In this document: positions 12,163-30,048 of the stretch, one piece after another
Numbering within the stretch: the first letter of the stretch is position 1
Layout of the letters: each line of letters starts with the position of its first letter
DNA from: Sipunculus nudus
Lineage: Eukaryota; Annelida; Sipuncula; Golfingiida; Sipunculidae
Reading direction: 5' to 3'
Assembly (NCBI GenBank): GCA_026874595.1
Contig: CM049318.1
Coordinates: forward strand, 54,132,250-54,196,249
DNA: 64,000 nt
The notes under the pieces: generated by a model
The model's input: only the letters and a program-made list of their open reading frames with translations
Database searches by the model: none
Told to the model about the DNA's origin: nothing
Program-made: the position numbers and the translations under genes

Positions 12163-12620
12163 TATTTATTTATTTATTTATTAAAACATCAAAAGAACAA
12201 CTCTGTTGTAAGCAGGGCCCTGATATAGATATAAAATAGAAGACGTTTATGATAAACGTGAAAATAACATGAATTAAAACTACAAGTTACAATGCAAATG
12301 TAAATAACATACTAAAACTGTAAAACTATTGAAAGATGACAGGTTATACTTTAAATCAATAGGTTATCAGGAACATTTCGGTACTTAGGGATAAGATGCA
12401 ACAGGCAAAAACGATTATGCTAGATAAAATAATTCCGTACGGTACAAGAAGCTAAGATACCTCTAAAAGACTGGGAAAGTTGGAACGTGACTATTTTTAA
12501 ACGTTGTAAATTTTGGGAGCAAATGATTTCGAGAGGAAGGGCATTCCATAGAGCACTGCCTGCATAGAATGAAGCCTTAAATGATTCATAAACATATTTT
12601 CCGTAAATGTGCGAATTTAC
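12163..12620 (-). pseudogene. LINE 3' end remnant
   Basis: Minus-strand reading from about 12600 to 12430 gives SFKASFYAGSALWNALPLEI and then QNLQRLKIVTFQL, matching the conserved C-terminus of LINE ORF2. At the low-coordinate end is an (AAAT)n-type tail (TTATTTATTTATTTATTTATT on the plus strand, about 12163-12182), as expected for the 3' end of a minus-strand insertion. Confidence 0.7.
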
Positions 12621-14580
12621 TCAGACTGAAAAATATTCTTATAAAATGTAAACACTGTCTGAAGTCTTTTTACTAAATTTATATTTGCTACCTGTGTAAC
12701 AGGATGTTCAGATGAAGAGACAGATGGTCATGAAACATCAAAGACGTATTAACCGCAGTCTTCCACCAAGGGGGAAAGTGTTCGGGACTTGCATCATAAC
12801 CGATGGCTGTTGGATTCACTCATATGTTGTGCAGTTTCCCTGACTCTCCTTCTTGGGATGTACTATGTTTTTTTATCTTGAATACGCTCATATGTATCAT
12901 CATTTATTGGGGACACTGCAGACATACGTTATTGGGAAAGTCCCTTACAATGGCCGGATGTCAAGTCCCGGAAGTATAAAGAATTCTCAACTTTAAAAAG
13001 GAACTAAAATAAATCAGGAAAAAAGCCACGAAAGTCAAGAGTAAGTCCTTTCTGAATTTATGCAGGATCCTTTAGTTTGGTTATTTATTCTGCTTATATT
13101 TACATTATTTCAGCAGAGTATTTGATTTGCTTTAATGTATATCTCTTTCATCATGGACAGTTAACCAGATAGACATGTTAATAAGTAACTGTTCTTTATA
13201 GATGTACATTTTGGCAGAACCTTTTATTATTAAGAATTCTGCACATTTTTTACAGTTCTCATGTACACACTAAAACGTATTTAGAGTCATCTATGATAAT
13301 TACTACTTTTTCAATGTAACTGATTACGGTAACATTTACTCGGCTCTGAATGTAATCGGTTACTGACAACGATTACCCCAATCCTGGAATCATTTGCACA
13401 ACTCAAGGCGTTTCGAAACATATCGGTACCTATTATAGAGCCCTGCGCTGGATTTAACTGTGCATAACCCACAAAGCTTAAGTTGTTTTATGGACCTGCT
13501 AAAGACCAATGGTTGATTTAGAGCCATTGCGTGGACAAAGGAGAATTCCACAAAGAAGCAATGTTCTTTTGAAATCTATCTCTGTGTACATCTCCTTGGC
13601 CCAGAGCCGGAGTCCCTCTACAGTTCCATACTATTCCCCTTTTCAGCCATTTAGGTGATAATTATTACATAGAATTAACCAGACCACTGACCCTATCTTT
13701 GTCAAATTAAAGGAATGAAATGTTGTAAGCCAGTGCTGTCCTCTAGCTAGTGTAGCAAGTTGCTCTGGCCATACATACTTAACAGAAATTGACCCCTTTA
13801 TCCTTAAGTTATGAATTATATTTCAGTATAGTAGCATGTACATGGAAGACATAGGGCCACACCTGTTCATTTTCCCATTAAAATATAAAAAGTGACTGTT
13901 TAAGGTATGATATGTTGCAATATGCATTAAAGCTCAATTTAACATATAAAATAGTTTGTGTGGTTCATATGTTGCAAAATGATATCTGTTTATGGTTATA
14001 TATGTACAATTAATCACGACTGGGTTTAAAATCTGTATTCATCAGAAATTTCAGGGACTTGTCGCAGCCCTATGATAAGCATATCTGATCCTTCGTTTGT
14101 TTGAAAATAGTAGCTGTTGTTGTTAAGTAAACTATTGTTTTAATTTCCTACTGATTATTCAAATCATTTTATAATGTTCACATGGAGTCATTAAGTACTT
14201 CACAAATATGTGCTGAATTTGGGCTAATTTGTTGTTTGTTGAAAATATCCAGATGATGTATGTTGGAATTATTCTCACTTTAAATATTTAAGGGAAACAC
14301 TAAGGCAATACTTATGTGTTAAAATCACTGATATCTCCGTTTGTTTGCCTATAAAACATTTGCGGTATATATGGCATTAATTAATTGTATTTTGGTAAAT
14401 GGTAACTAGACTACTCAGCTCTTAACAACGCAAAAATAAAGCTGGAACAGTCCTAGGCCCCAACTATCAGCAAAACATGATAATGCCTTCCATTCTCAAA
14501 ATGGCCTTTAATTATAATGCTATGAGAAACTATAAAAATGTTTTATAGAGTTTCATTTTCTTTCTTACTAATATTGTTAA
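12621..14580. other. No recognisable gene
   Basis: AT-rich intergenic sequence. A TGTAACTGATTACGGTAAC patch (about 13315-13370) resembles terminal sequence of DNA transposons but could not be delimited. Confidence 0.5.
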
Positions 14581-14589
14581 AATGCAGTG

Positions 14590-14700
14590 CGGGCTGAAAC
14601 TGCGGGGCGTTGCGGGGAGGGTTTTCTTATCTGCGGGGCGATTGCGGGCTGCTGGGCTTGTTTTGCGGGGTGGGTGCGGGCTCTAAATTCCGACACGCGC
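14590..14700. repeat. TGCGGGGCG-rich patch
   Basis: Irregular repeats of TGCGGG and TGCGGGGCG over about 100 bp in otherwise AT-rich DNA. It may be part of an old DNA transposon end. No coding signal. Confidence 0.5.
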
Positions 14701-16076
14701 AGGGTCTAGTACCTGAGCATGCGCGGGCCGATCGAGTGTCCCACCTGCAGTAGCCTGAGCAGGCGGTTTAACTTGCAATATTATATCATTTTTAACAGTA
14801 TAATATACAATTATTTGTGATGATTATGTTACTCATTTTTGCGTGACGTGCACTACATAACGTTATTCATTCATATCGCGTATATATCGTTGCTGACAAC
14901 GTAGGCGCATCCGTAGATTTAATAGTGAAGCCAGTTGATCCTTGAAACCATGAAGTCATTCCTGATCAGACCGTGCAACCCTTTGATAAATGCTACCGGA
15001 TAAAGCCAAAATTCAACAGACGGGGCAACCGGTTGATTATTGATTATTTGCTCAAAGTTAATATTGAAGTATCGTTTCAGGCTTTCAGCTGTTAATCAGT
15101 TTCGCGTTTCTCAGTGGGGCTGCATGTGCAGTGCAAAACACAACAAAAGAGTTCCACAGACACTTTCTTTGTTTTTTTATTAAATATTCATAGTTTTATA
15201 TTATTTTATTAGTATTATTGAAAAGGTTAAAATAAATAATCAGAAATAGCAAACACCATATGTATACATACAGAGATTCGACGGGAATTAACATCATTAT
15301 GTGACAGAACTTGCAGGACATCTCTTAAATAGTAAGTCATTCAAGCCGGTAAAATGACAAAGTCAATAGAAATTTGTTATCAGATTTTATCATCAGACTT
15401 TATCAATTATGATTATTAAATTACCCTTGACAGAATTTTATGATGTCAAAATATTGTTTGCTCGACCCATCCACCCTTCGGACTATATGCTTTCAAAAAA
15501 GACCACCAGCTCCACGTTGCCACGCATATACGTCCGTAAAACTATGATGATTTCAAGATAATCATTCCTTTGAAGCTTTAAGGGTACTGAAGCTGCGGCT
15601 TTAACTGGAGAATATACTGTAATTGGATTACTCATAGTCCATAGAATTGAAGTGCAAACTAATCAGTGATAAACATGAAACCTTATATTTGGTATTTTGA
15701 AGAACTATACGACGTGATGAAGTAGGACTAATGAAACTACCGTTATCCATATGATTCATATTTCACATTCTTATATTGACTTGAAAATCCAGTATTACAT
15801 CAAGTCAGCTGAACCAATGGTACCAATCATGATACAAAATAAATATAAATAATTGGGATTCTCAGCTTTATTTTATCTATAAAATTTACATATGTAGGCA
15901 AATCCATCAGTCCATGATATCATGTTTAAACATTGAAAATGTCTTTTGGAAAAATGTACCATTTTATAGAAATATATGAAAATTGAAACAATGTGACTAT
16001 TTCCATCCCACTTTGCTAATACCAGACAACCTTGATTAGCCACAGTGGCTTATTCCATTTATGCCTTAGCGCAAGC
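14701..16076. other. 3' flank of the metalloproteinase gene
   Basis: No gene recognised between 14701 and 15860. The last 200 bases before 16077 are the likely 3' UTR of the metalloproteinase. Confidence 0.5.
15867..15872 (-). terminator. Candidate poly(A) signal for the metalloproteinase
   Basis: TTTATT on the plus strand reads AATAAA in the gene's sense, about 205 bp after the stop codon at 16077. Position and motif fit; no transcript evidence. Confidence 0.45.
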
Positions 16077-21382
<5,306 letters not shown>

Positions 21383-21492
21383 GCCAACAGTTGAGTTGAT
21401 ATCTACAGCAGGACAGAATTCAGTATGTAGTGTCTTCTTCTGATTCCTCTTCTGTCAACAGCTTGCTTGTTTCTATCGTTGTCCCTCTCAGG

Positions 21493-21502
21493 TATATTTA
21501 TA
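21493..21502 (-). promoter_or_regulatory. Candidate TATA box of the MMP gene
   Basis: Minus-strand TATAAATATA lies about 110 bp upstream of the ATG at 21382, leaving room for a start site near 21465 and a 5' UTR of about 80 bp. Inference from motif and distance only. Confidence 0.5.
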
Positions 21503-21619
21503 CACTGTCATCACATCCAACGTCATGAAATCCACGCACGACAGAATTTAGCCTTGAAGCTTCTTTTCTTATTCTACGTCAAGACTGAGACTATAAAGTA
21601 ACCCTACTAAACTTATGTG

Positions 21620-21850
21620 TTGAGAGGAACACCCTCTCTTCCAGGTCATGCGCGTCCAAGAGTTAAAGAGCCCCTTTCTTGTGTCAGGCCGACCTACCGT
21701 AAACATATAAATAACGTTCTGTACGTACGTAAAGTACTGCCACTACGTATGTGTACAGAGCAACACCCTCTTGATTCAAGGTCATGCGCATCCAAGAGTA
21801 AAAGTGTCCCTTCTTGAGTCAGACCGGCATTCCGTAAACATAAACATTAT
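21620..21850. repeat. Two-copy tandem duplication, about 136 bp
   Basis: AACACCCTCT, GGTCATGCGC, TCCAAGAGT, TCAGNCCG and CCGTAAACATA recur in order about 136 bp apart (first copy near 21627, second near 21762). Confidence 0.75.
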
Positions 21851-22214
21851 GTTCTAGAAATAACCATGATCATCAAAATGTGTTGCACTTCTTGATGTAT
21901 AATACCTATTTCCTTTGCTAACTTAGTTTTATAGATGTGTGATGCTAATTACGTTTTTATACACTTTACAATAGTTTTGTAATAAACATCGTTTTCCTAA
22001 ACTGCGTGGTTATTTTTGTATCAAAATCATTAACCATAAAACACTACGTTATTTAAAGCTTTCATTCCAGAACTATAAGAGCAAATTAAATTGAACATGT
22101 TAAAACATATTTTTGCGGATACTATCTTTTCGACCCGGTTCCGCCTCCGCTGGGTTCGTTTCCGGAGAGCTCCTCTGAGACCCGTGCACTGATCTTTTCG
22201 ACTCCTGGCATAGA

Positions 22215-22805
22215 TATGCTCAGCTATGAAGTTGTGCCTTACAGAGACAGATGGCGCCACCTGGAATCCTTTATGCGCAGTTTGAATCTGGATCTCCTTG
22301 TGATAACAGCCCATATCTCAGAAGTGATCCAAAGTATTGAGCTGAACTGTTGCAGGCCCATAGATCTTGAGTGTCTCCATCTCGTACTCGGGACTGGTGG
22401 TGCCACCTACAATCATTTTTTCGTGTCGTCCATCCATGCATTTACTATGTGTTCGTCTTAGTGATTGGTACAATGTATTTGGCTGAAATTGTGCATGTTC
22501 ATAGATCTTAGATACCTCCATCTCGTACTAAGACTAGTGGCGCCAGCTACAGTTGTTTTCGCCTGGCGTCCATCCGTACGTTTGCTTTGGGTGAAAAGGT
22601 TCATATCTCAGGAGTGGATCAATATATTGCTCAGAAATTTGCATGTCAATCCATTTTGGAGAGTAATCTCGCATACCAGACAGGTGGCGCCACCTACCTT
22701 CGAGGAGTAGATGGATGTGTCAGCCTGAAATTTTGCATGTTTATCCGTCTTGGATAGCTTTGTTGTAGACCAGACGGGCGGCGCTACCTGCTGTACCGGT
22801 TTTTA
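22215..22805. repeat. Degenerate tandem repeat with GGCGCCACC block
   Basis: GGYGCCACCTAC-like blocks at about 22253, 22398, 22549, 22686 and 22779, preceded by TCTTGGAT/TCTCGTAC and TTTGCATGTTNATCC blocks. Spacings are 145, 151, 137 and 93. The open frames here are by-products of the repeat. Confidence 0.65.
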
Positions 22806-23148
22806 TAGAAGACATTGGTTCTCATTAGTGGATTTGTTTCTCGGCCTGACCTCTGGCATGGTGTATCCATCTGTAGATCTGTTTTTGGTGACAATTGCAC
22901 ATATATGAGGATTTTAATTGGCATCACTGATGCAACATATTTGGAGTCATGTCATGTCAGGAACATTCAATGCCTTTCTTTACACATGCCTCTGTGATTT
23001 GGCGGATACACGTAGTCGCTTGTCGACCGCCGGTATTCTAGTTATTTATATAATTCAAACGCAGGTCTAAACGATGTGTAACCTGATTAAGAATAGGTTT
23101 AGCTGCATAATCATTTGTTGAAAAATAGGAACTATAGAGTCATAGTTA

Positions 23149-23445
23149 CAGATGCCCATTCATCTACCTTTTTAAGAAGAATTTATGTGATTTCTGGCTT
23201 CCTCTGTGTATATTAATGATCTAAGGGTAATTCTGGTTATGAAAAGCTCTTATAAAGTCTCCCTGAATGATGTATGGACTTGTTTATCAACGACATGTTT
23301 GTAAACACGGCAATAATGACAAACGGGAAAACATGTAATCTTGGGTGATATAGGTTGCATATATGTAGAGGCAGGAAGGTCACTGGTTGCAAAACACCAT
23401 TTGCATGTATAATAATTTGCAAAGCTCCGGCTTATCTGACTTGTT
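23149..23445. repeat. Dispersed repeat, copy 2 (see 20822-21097)
   Basis: Same ordered blocks as the copy inside MMP intron 1, same direction, with an extra TTGCATGTATAATAATTTGC insertion before GGCTTATCTGACTTG. Confidence 0.8.
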
Positions 23446-26400
23446 GAAAACAAGGTTAATAAGGTGATTGGGCACCTTTAAGTTCCGGGTGTTTGTTTAT
23501 TAGTTGTATGTTAATCAGGAGTTGTGATATTCTGCTGCTCGTAGGAATGAGAGAACCGTGTCCAATTTAATCAAATATAAAATGAAACAAGCGTGTTTCT
23601 AGCTAGTTCGTAAATATAGAGATACTCTGAATTCAATGGGATAGAAGTATAAAATCAGATATAAATTAAAATATGTATCTGCATTATACATTAATAAAGA
23701 CCTCTGTAAACTTGTTGGCTATTATACCATACATACGTGAAATAAGCAACCATCGTAACTGTAGTGACCTTAGTGGGAAATTCTTATTATTGTTTTTATT
23801 CATAATGTTCATACCAATGCAAGTCAGAAATACCTTCTCCGTATATCTGCAGTAGATCCATAGGAACCAGTTTTTCAATCTCAGTCAAACCATGTTTCCA
23901 TAACTTACTTCAACTTTAAGGTTAGAGTGACTTATTTCCGGGTCCGGTTAAGGTCGGCACATTTTGTGGCATCAAGAGTTAGCAGGCATTAAATATTGCA
24001 GGGCAGCAGGGAATGTTAGGCATTTAGTGTATGATGAAAAGTATACTGTTTCCAGATGGTGGGAGACAGGAGAAATTTAATTATATTTTATTACCAGCAG
24101 TAGCCATTTTTTAGTGCTGTTTGAGGCGATGGAATGTGTCAGTGCTGATGGTGTGTACATGGCTTGGCAGGTGGCGACATCTGTGGTGAATAATAGTGCA
24201 CTACAGAAACTGGTCTCTAACAGAAAAATTAGATCCGCTCATACGGAACTCCCTGTTTTTCTGACTAAAGTAAAATTTCAGGTGTTGATCTTGGCTTTGG
24301 TGTTTAACATTATGCCAATCACTCGATAGAAAATATACTGAACACGGGGTGGCTCTTCTATTGACTGTGCATCACGTATAACGGGTTACATTGGTTCCAT
24401 TAAAATACGGGCGGCTGGTACTTATAACGTCACTGCTTAATTTGTTTACATGACACTTTCTTTCCGACTTTTAACTTATTCAACTTGACACATCGTATTC
24501 AAGTGTTTCCGACCTGGCATATACTGGTATGTGACATTTACTGCCGGGAAATTTCCTACTGAACTGTTAAGATTATCGCAGAAGCGTGGTTTTGTTAACA
24601 CTGAAAGCGCTTTTAAACGAAACCGAGGAGCGTAATTTGGTTTTAGAGAAGCTAAATTTTTTTTTCCGCTTGATACCATCATGTCGTGTCTCATGCTATA
24701 CAAGAAATAGATACCAACACGTATTTGAACAGTTTTGTTCAACCACCCGCGAGTTAGACTCCCACCGTGCCAAATTGTACCGCTAGTGGCAAGCGGTATT
24801 ATTTTTACATAGCATGACACATAGTGTTTGTTTTCTCACTGTTGACGTATTTGTGTAGCGTTTATTAGGATCGATGATCGGCTTAAATCATAATGGACGA
24901 ATCGGGAATATGTGGTGTCAGGCATGCACGTAAAATAAAAGAAAGGTTTATAGAGGAATTAAACATATTATCAACACAATCACAATCTGAAATTCATACA
25001 ACAATCTCCGGTCAATGTGAGCTGTAAATGCACCAATTATAGTGATGGGGAAGACATCTTGTGACAGACATGGAAACTACCCTAACATCCGGCCTATGAA
25101 CAAGGCTGGCGTCTGCTTAAACCGGCGTTTAGTTGTCTGAGACATTGTTTTGCACCGGTGACTAAATAAGACAGGCGACTATATAAGGCCCGGCGTCCGA
25201 TCAAGAAAATACGGTAAATTATCATAACTCATATATTGTATATAAAATATTAAGGCTGTACTTCCAGTTGACATGTAGAATTACGAGCAATTTGTTATTT
25301 TCCTTTTCATGCTTTACACTTTTAAGGTTGTAAATAGTTAATGGATTCAGGGGTTGATAAAGAATTGTGGAACAGAAGGGGTCCAACCCAGGAGGACTTA
25401 TGACAAAACCTTAAAAAAAAGTTCCCCAAGTATGAAAAAAGGGGATGGGTTCGAAGAGGAACAAAATGGTTTGAAACCCTTAACCCCCCCCCCTCCCCGG
25501 ATCCGTTTCTGGGATTTTTTCGTTACAATGCACAGTAGTATAACTTATAACAAGCATCAATTGAAACTGTGTACTTTCAGTTAAAAGTAGGATTAAGCAG
25601 TCCTGATGACTGCACTCTTAAGCATTTGCAGAATTTACGAATCCCCCCCCACACACACATATAGTCGACATTATAAGCTCTGGTGCACCAAACCCTCATA
25701 CCTATAATCAAACCGGTTTTCCCTATTTTGACGCATATTACCCAAAATATGCCGTTTGATTATCTATTCAAAAATGCCTTAAATAAAACTTTTCAAACAT
25801 TTCGTGGCATCCCGCCTTTACTGATACTTTATATACTCTTTGTATGAAAAATATGATACGAAATCAAATGACATTGAACAAATGAACAAATTGCAGACAG
25901 TGCACCAGCTAATAGTATTAACAACCAATCATTCAATATTGAAAATATAGAGAAAATATAGAGAAAATAACGTGATATTTCAAAATTAGTTTATTAACAG
26001 ATTTGTGCACAAATGCATAAATTAACCGATTACACATTAAATGAATGTACATGCATTATATTTATTCTCTCTGTCTCTGTCTCTTTCTGTCTCTCTCTCA
26101 CTCACACACACATACACTCACTAATATACATTGGCACTTAAGAATTATTTCACAACAAGGATGCAACAACTAAGGGAGCGCACACCTCCGCCAAGCACAA
26201 CAACCTGTGTCCGTAACTCGAACCGGGTATACTGCATCCACAACCTCTCGGATAACTTTCCAGGTAACATGCAAACATGAGTGAATGCACAACCTCCGTG
26301 TACACACGGTCCCTGCTTGATGCATTATAAACATTATTAGTTTCATAAGTGAATATTTAAATACACGTGTCTCTAATATCACCAGTTCCTCAATAGGATA

Positions 26401-28800
26401 ATGCATAAACTTTTTAAATAGTCAACCTTTCCACTATTCAAATACATACTGTTATTTCAATGACAAGGTGTATCTGTTCTTATAAGTAATTAGTTCAGGA
26501 TATGTAATATGATTATCTCATGAATGTTTCACCGACTTGGTGTGATACCGGATTCACTTAAATGTTGTCCGAACGTGTTGGTTCGTCCCAATACCCGTGT
26601 CCGCAAGTTTCCCCCTCTTTCTATAATTGTATTAAGAATATTCTTTGCAAAGAACTTTTATCCCTTAACAAACACGCAGATGTTCCACCCATTTTGTGTA
26701 AAATAATAATGTACCCAGTCAAAAAGTATTTACGTTGCGTTATGTTGCGTCTTTCTGGTTCAGCTCTGTATATGGCTTTCCTTGTTTAAAGTTGCGAGAG
26801 CTGTTAATGAGAAAATAGCCACGTCACAAAGGTAGTTCGCGTATGGCGTTCCATTTTCTGACGTCACCAGCTGGAATATTGGTTAATTTCTAAGTTCAAC
26901 AGTGATTAACATGTCAGAAACACTATTTACTGTTCTGTCATATATTGAATTATTCGTCTAAAAAATCGTCTAATTATTTATCACTCTGACAGTCGAAAGA
27001 AATAAAAAAAATTATCGCGGACAAAAATGCGGACATGGTTAAGGGGATGGACTTTTTTAAAATTATTTATTCATATATAGGTAGTTTGTAATAGTCACAT
27101 ATTTCTATAACAACATTCCTTTCCGTACAGAAGTTCTTAATTTGTATGTCCGCCATATTTAAATCTACTTATGCAGACTTTAGCTAAACAGATAAAATTC
27201 TGCACCTTGTCTGACACATGATACCAAACAAAATATTCCCTGGAACTAATGTTACAAAAAATTATTTCTCTATTCTTCTCCATAAACAATCTACAACATT
27301 ACAAGAGATAAAGAAATGTTCTAATGTATCTCGAACTTGACAAATTTTCACAAATTATTATTACAGATACCCATTTTACACAGCCAGATCCCTATTGGGT
27401 ATATATTGTGTAAAATCTTCTACATCAATGAAAATACTCTTGCTTTCATAAAAGGAAGACACTGTTTGGTCCATACCATCTCCCAGTCGAATTTCCCCGG
27501 GGGAAACTTTGCTTCCCACGTAGTTTACTGTATATAACTTTTCAACTAATAATATCCTAATGTCTCGTGGTTCAAAAACAAATACATTAGTATCTCTATT
27601 CTCGACCACCGTTACATTCTTCATCGCATTATGAAGTACCACAGATTGAAAGTTTATCCCTGGGACGGACCTTGTAGGGGGGGGGGGGGTTATCCCTGCT
27701 CAATAAATAGCAACTTATATGCAGATTCGAAGGGCAATATATGCAAATCAGCCTCTGCATGTGACGTCTCCCGGGAATCAACCTCGTTTTAATTATATGC
27801 AAAATGGTGAATGAAAAGAAAATGCTTAATGTCACCTTCGATATTTGATTGGCTGAATCGTCCGCATCTCTTAACCAATCAAATTGGAGTTTTTACAAAC
27901 TCTTAGAGAAACTAGAATCCCCATCTTAATATATCGGTGTAAACTTAATATATTGGTGTAAACACCTGCTAACTTCTCCAAGGGTACGTGACTACGTGTT
28001 AATATATTCTGAAATACCTGCCATTTACCAATAATTTATGTGCAATTTCTATTCTACACATCTATTTCCTACTATTTATAATTTTCCTATGAGGGCGCGG
28101 TCACCGTAAGAGCGTTCACCCGGCTTCTACTTAAAAGATACAGGTCTTTTATCCACCGAATGCAGTTCGCCTTCCTACCTTCTGAAGTTCAGACTCTCCT
28201 CAGAGTACTTCTCTGTTGTATTTTCAAACCTTTATAAAAAACCGTTATCGAAACCGCTCACATGGACTGCCATTTTGCGTTCACACTAAAGACGGGACGG
28301 CTCAAGTCGCATGATGGTATCAAGGGTATACCATCAGTTAATCATAATATGTAGAGATTATTTTGGGTTTTCCTGCTGCAGATGGAATAAAGGATCAGGC
28401 TAAACTGATTAAATTCTTACATATCTCTAAAGTTGGCCTGGCCAAGACTGAAGTAACAGCACTTCTATAAATGAACCTCCGGTCCCATGACTGGTATGCA
28501 GATAAAAAGGATATTACAGTTTTTAAACGTTAAAGGCCTGTGACTAGCAGTTGATCCCCATGTTGCATAATGGGGTACCTTCGAGCAAGATTATTATTAT
28601 TATTTACGGTCACTTGCTCCTCAGCGCCATCTAGTTTTTAAGCGTTGACCGTTTTTAGAAGTTTAAGTTTTCGGTCTTTTCGATTGAACGTCAGCTTTAA
28701 TCAATTGTAGCTCAACGCAGTGCAACATTATGTATTCTCGTTGACAATACACTTCGTTGTAAAAAATTATACATAGAAATCAAACGTATACCACTAAATT
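23446..28800. other. Intergenic, mostly featureless
   Basis: No host gene recognised. Holds a GGATCC-type repeat copy (about 25350-25515, with AAAGTTCCCCAAGT shared with 54118-54132), a CT/CA microsatellite (about 26070-26120), a G run (27677-27686) and scattered CRE-like TGACGTCA near 26860. Short open frames lack domains. Confidence 0.5.
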
Positions 28801-28812
28801 AACTCAAGATGA

Positions 28813-29220
28813 CGCCGAATTGAAATAGTCTCTCCATCAGACGCCAGGCGCCGCTACCGCTCTGCACCAGTACGTCTGTTATTGGACGCCATTTTTCTTA
28901 GGAACGGAAGTGTTGTTTGGCATGCGCAAGGAATCCCCCTACTATCCCATCCTTGCAATAGACAAGCAAAAGTAGATTATTTTTGCCATACAAACAAACA
29001 ATATTGTTTACTTGTCTTTATTGGGGTATGCCGGGTCTGTGCAAGGGCGACATCCATTCTGGATACACCTCCAGATGCTAGGGGAGTTTCCTTGCGCATG
29101 CCCAACGGCACTTCCGTTTTTCAAGATTCTTGAAAAAAAATGGCGTCCAATAACAGACGTACTGGTGCAGATCGGTAGCGGCACCAGGCGTCTGTTGGAG
29201 ATCGAGACTAGAGCTGAAAT
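28813..29220. repeat. Long imperfect fold-back (inverted repeat)
   Basis: Left arm about 28825-28955 and right arm about 29075-29215 are complementary. Examples: CTGCACCAGTACGTCTGTTA with TTGGACGCCATTTTT, GCATGCGCAAGGAA, and CAGACGCCAGGCGCCGCTACC versus a CAGACGCCTGGTGCCGCTACC complement. The spacer is about 120 bp. It lies 600 bp or more beyond the ligand stop codon, so it could fall in a long 3' UTR or be a fold-back transposon. Confidence 0.8.
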
Positions 29221-29819
29221 AGCAGTTTACCGTAATTAATAATGAAGACTTATTTTTAGGTACCACATTGCATGTTTTCATGAACTATAAATGCATGATG
29301 GTAGTTCCATCACAGTAAGGAGGTGTCCTGATCATCATGTGACCACTGATACTAAAACATTGTTTTGGTAATTATTGGTGTTGCTCCACTGGTTACATCT
29401 TGATTTCCTATATATTTGAATATAATTACTACAGAATTGTAGCCGGATATCACTATAGACATACCGCTCAACTGACGCTATGGTTTACCTTGACGGTTGA
29501 ACCGGCTTGGAAAATTATTGACATTAATAAACCACTACCATCAATAGACCTGTTCCATCGCACTGGCGACATCTGTTGGCCAAGACTGACACTATCCGCA
29601 GGTCCTTCATATGGACAAACGCATTTAAACACAGTAATAAATGCTATCTACGAAGTAAAAGAGACTTTCATCGCTGAAAGTCATATTTCTGTAGGTGTTT
29701 CTGGAGTGTACTTGGTTTCAACAATAAAACCGGTCTTGTTGGTCTGCTCGTCTCGAAGACAGCAGACGCCCGTTACGTGCTCGTTAGTGCGCATGCGTCG
29801 TGGAAAAGGTCTGTTGTTT
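29221..29819. other. 3' flank of the DSL ligand gene
   Basis: Probably 3' UTR of the ligand (minus strand). A 180-codon plus-strand open frame covers part of it and the tail exon, but has no recognisable domain. No convincing AATAAA in the gene's sense nearby. Confidence 0.45.
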
Positions 29820-30048
29820 TTATACATGTACCGGTCGTCTGACATCGAACGTTGTCGTGTTGCTAGGATACCACACTCTAGGCGTTTCATCCCCGTTCGC
29901 CTCGTCATAGAACACGTCATTCTGGTAAACCGAGACTGGTGACGACGGCTCGAGAAAATCGACCCCCGAAGAGTATCTGTGGCTGCTCTCACGTGGGATC
30001 ATCGTGTAGAGCTGGGATATCTCAATGTCCTTGACCTTTTGTTTGGCA
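29820..30048 (-). CDS. DSL ligand exon: cytoplasmic tail
   Basis: AKQKVKDIEISQLYTMIPRE then YQNDVFYDEANGDE, and end RRPVHV-stop (TAA at 29820-29822). Lysines lie near the membrane, as ligand endocytosis by ubiquitination would need. The C-terminal VHV fits a class II PDZ ligand (hydrophobic at 0 and -2). Acceptor TTACAG|T. Confidence 0.85.

Noticed and set aside
14590-15180. hAT transposase gene beside the TGCGGGG patch
   Set aside because: No long open frame and no conserved hAT motif could be read.
29400-29942. 180-codon plus-strand open frame
   Set aside because: It overlaps the ligand tail exon on the other strand, has no domain or repeat homology, and no splice context.
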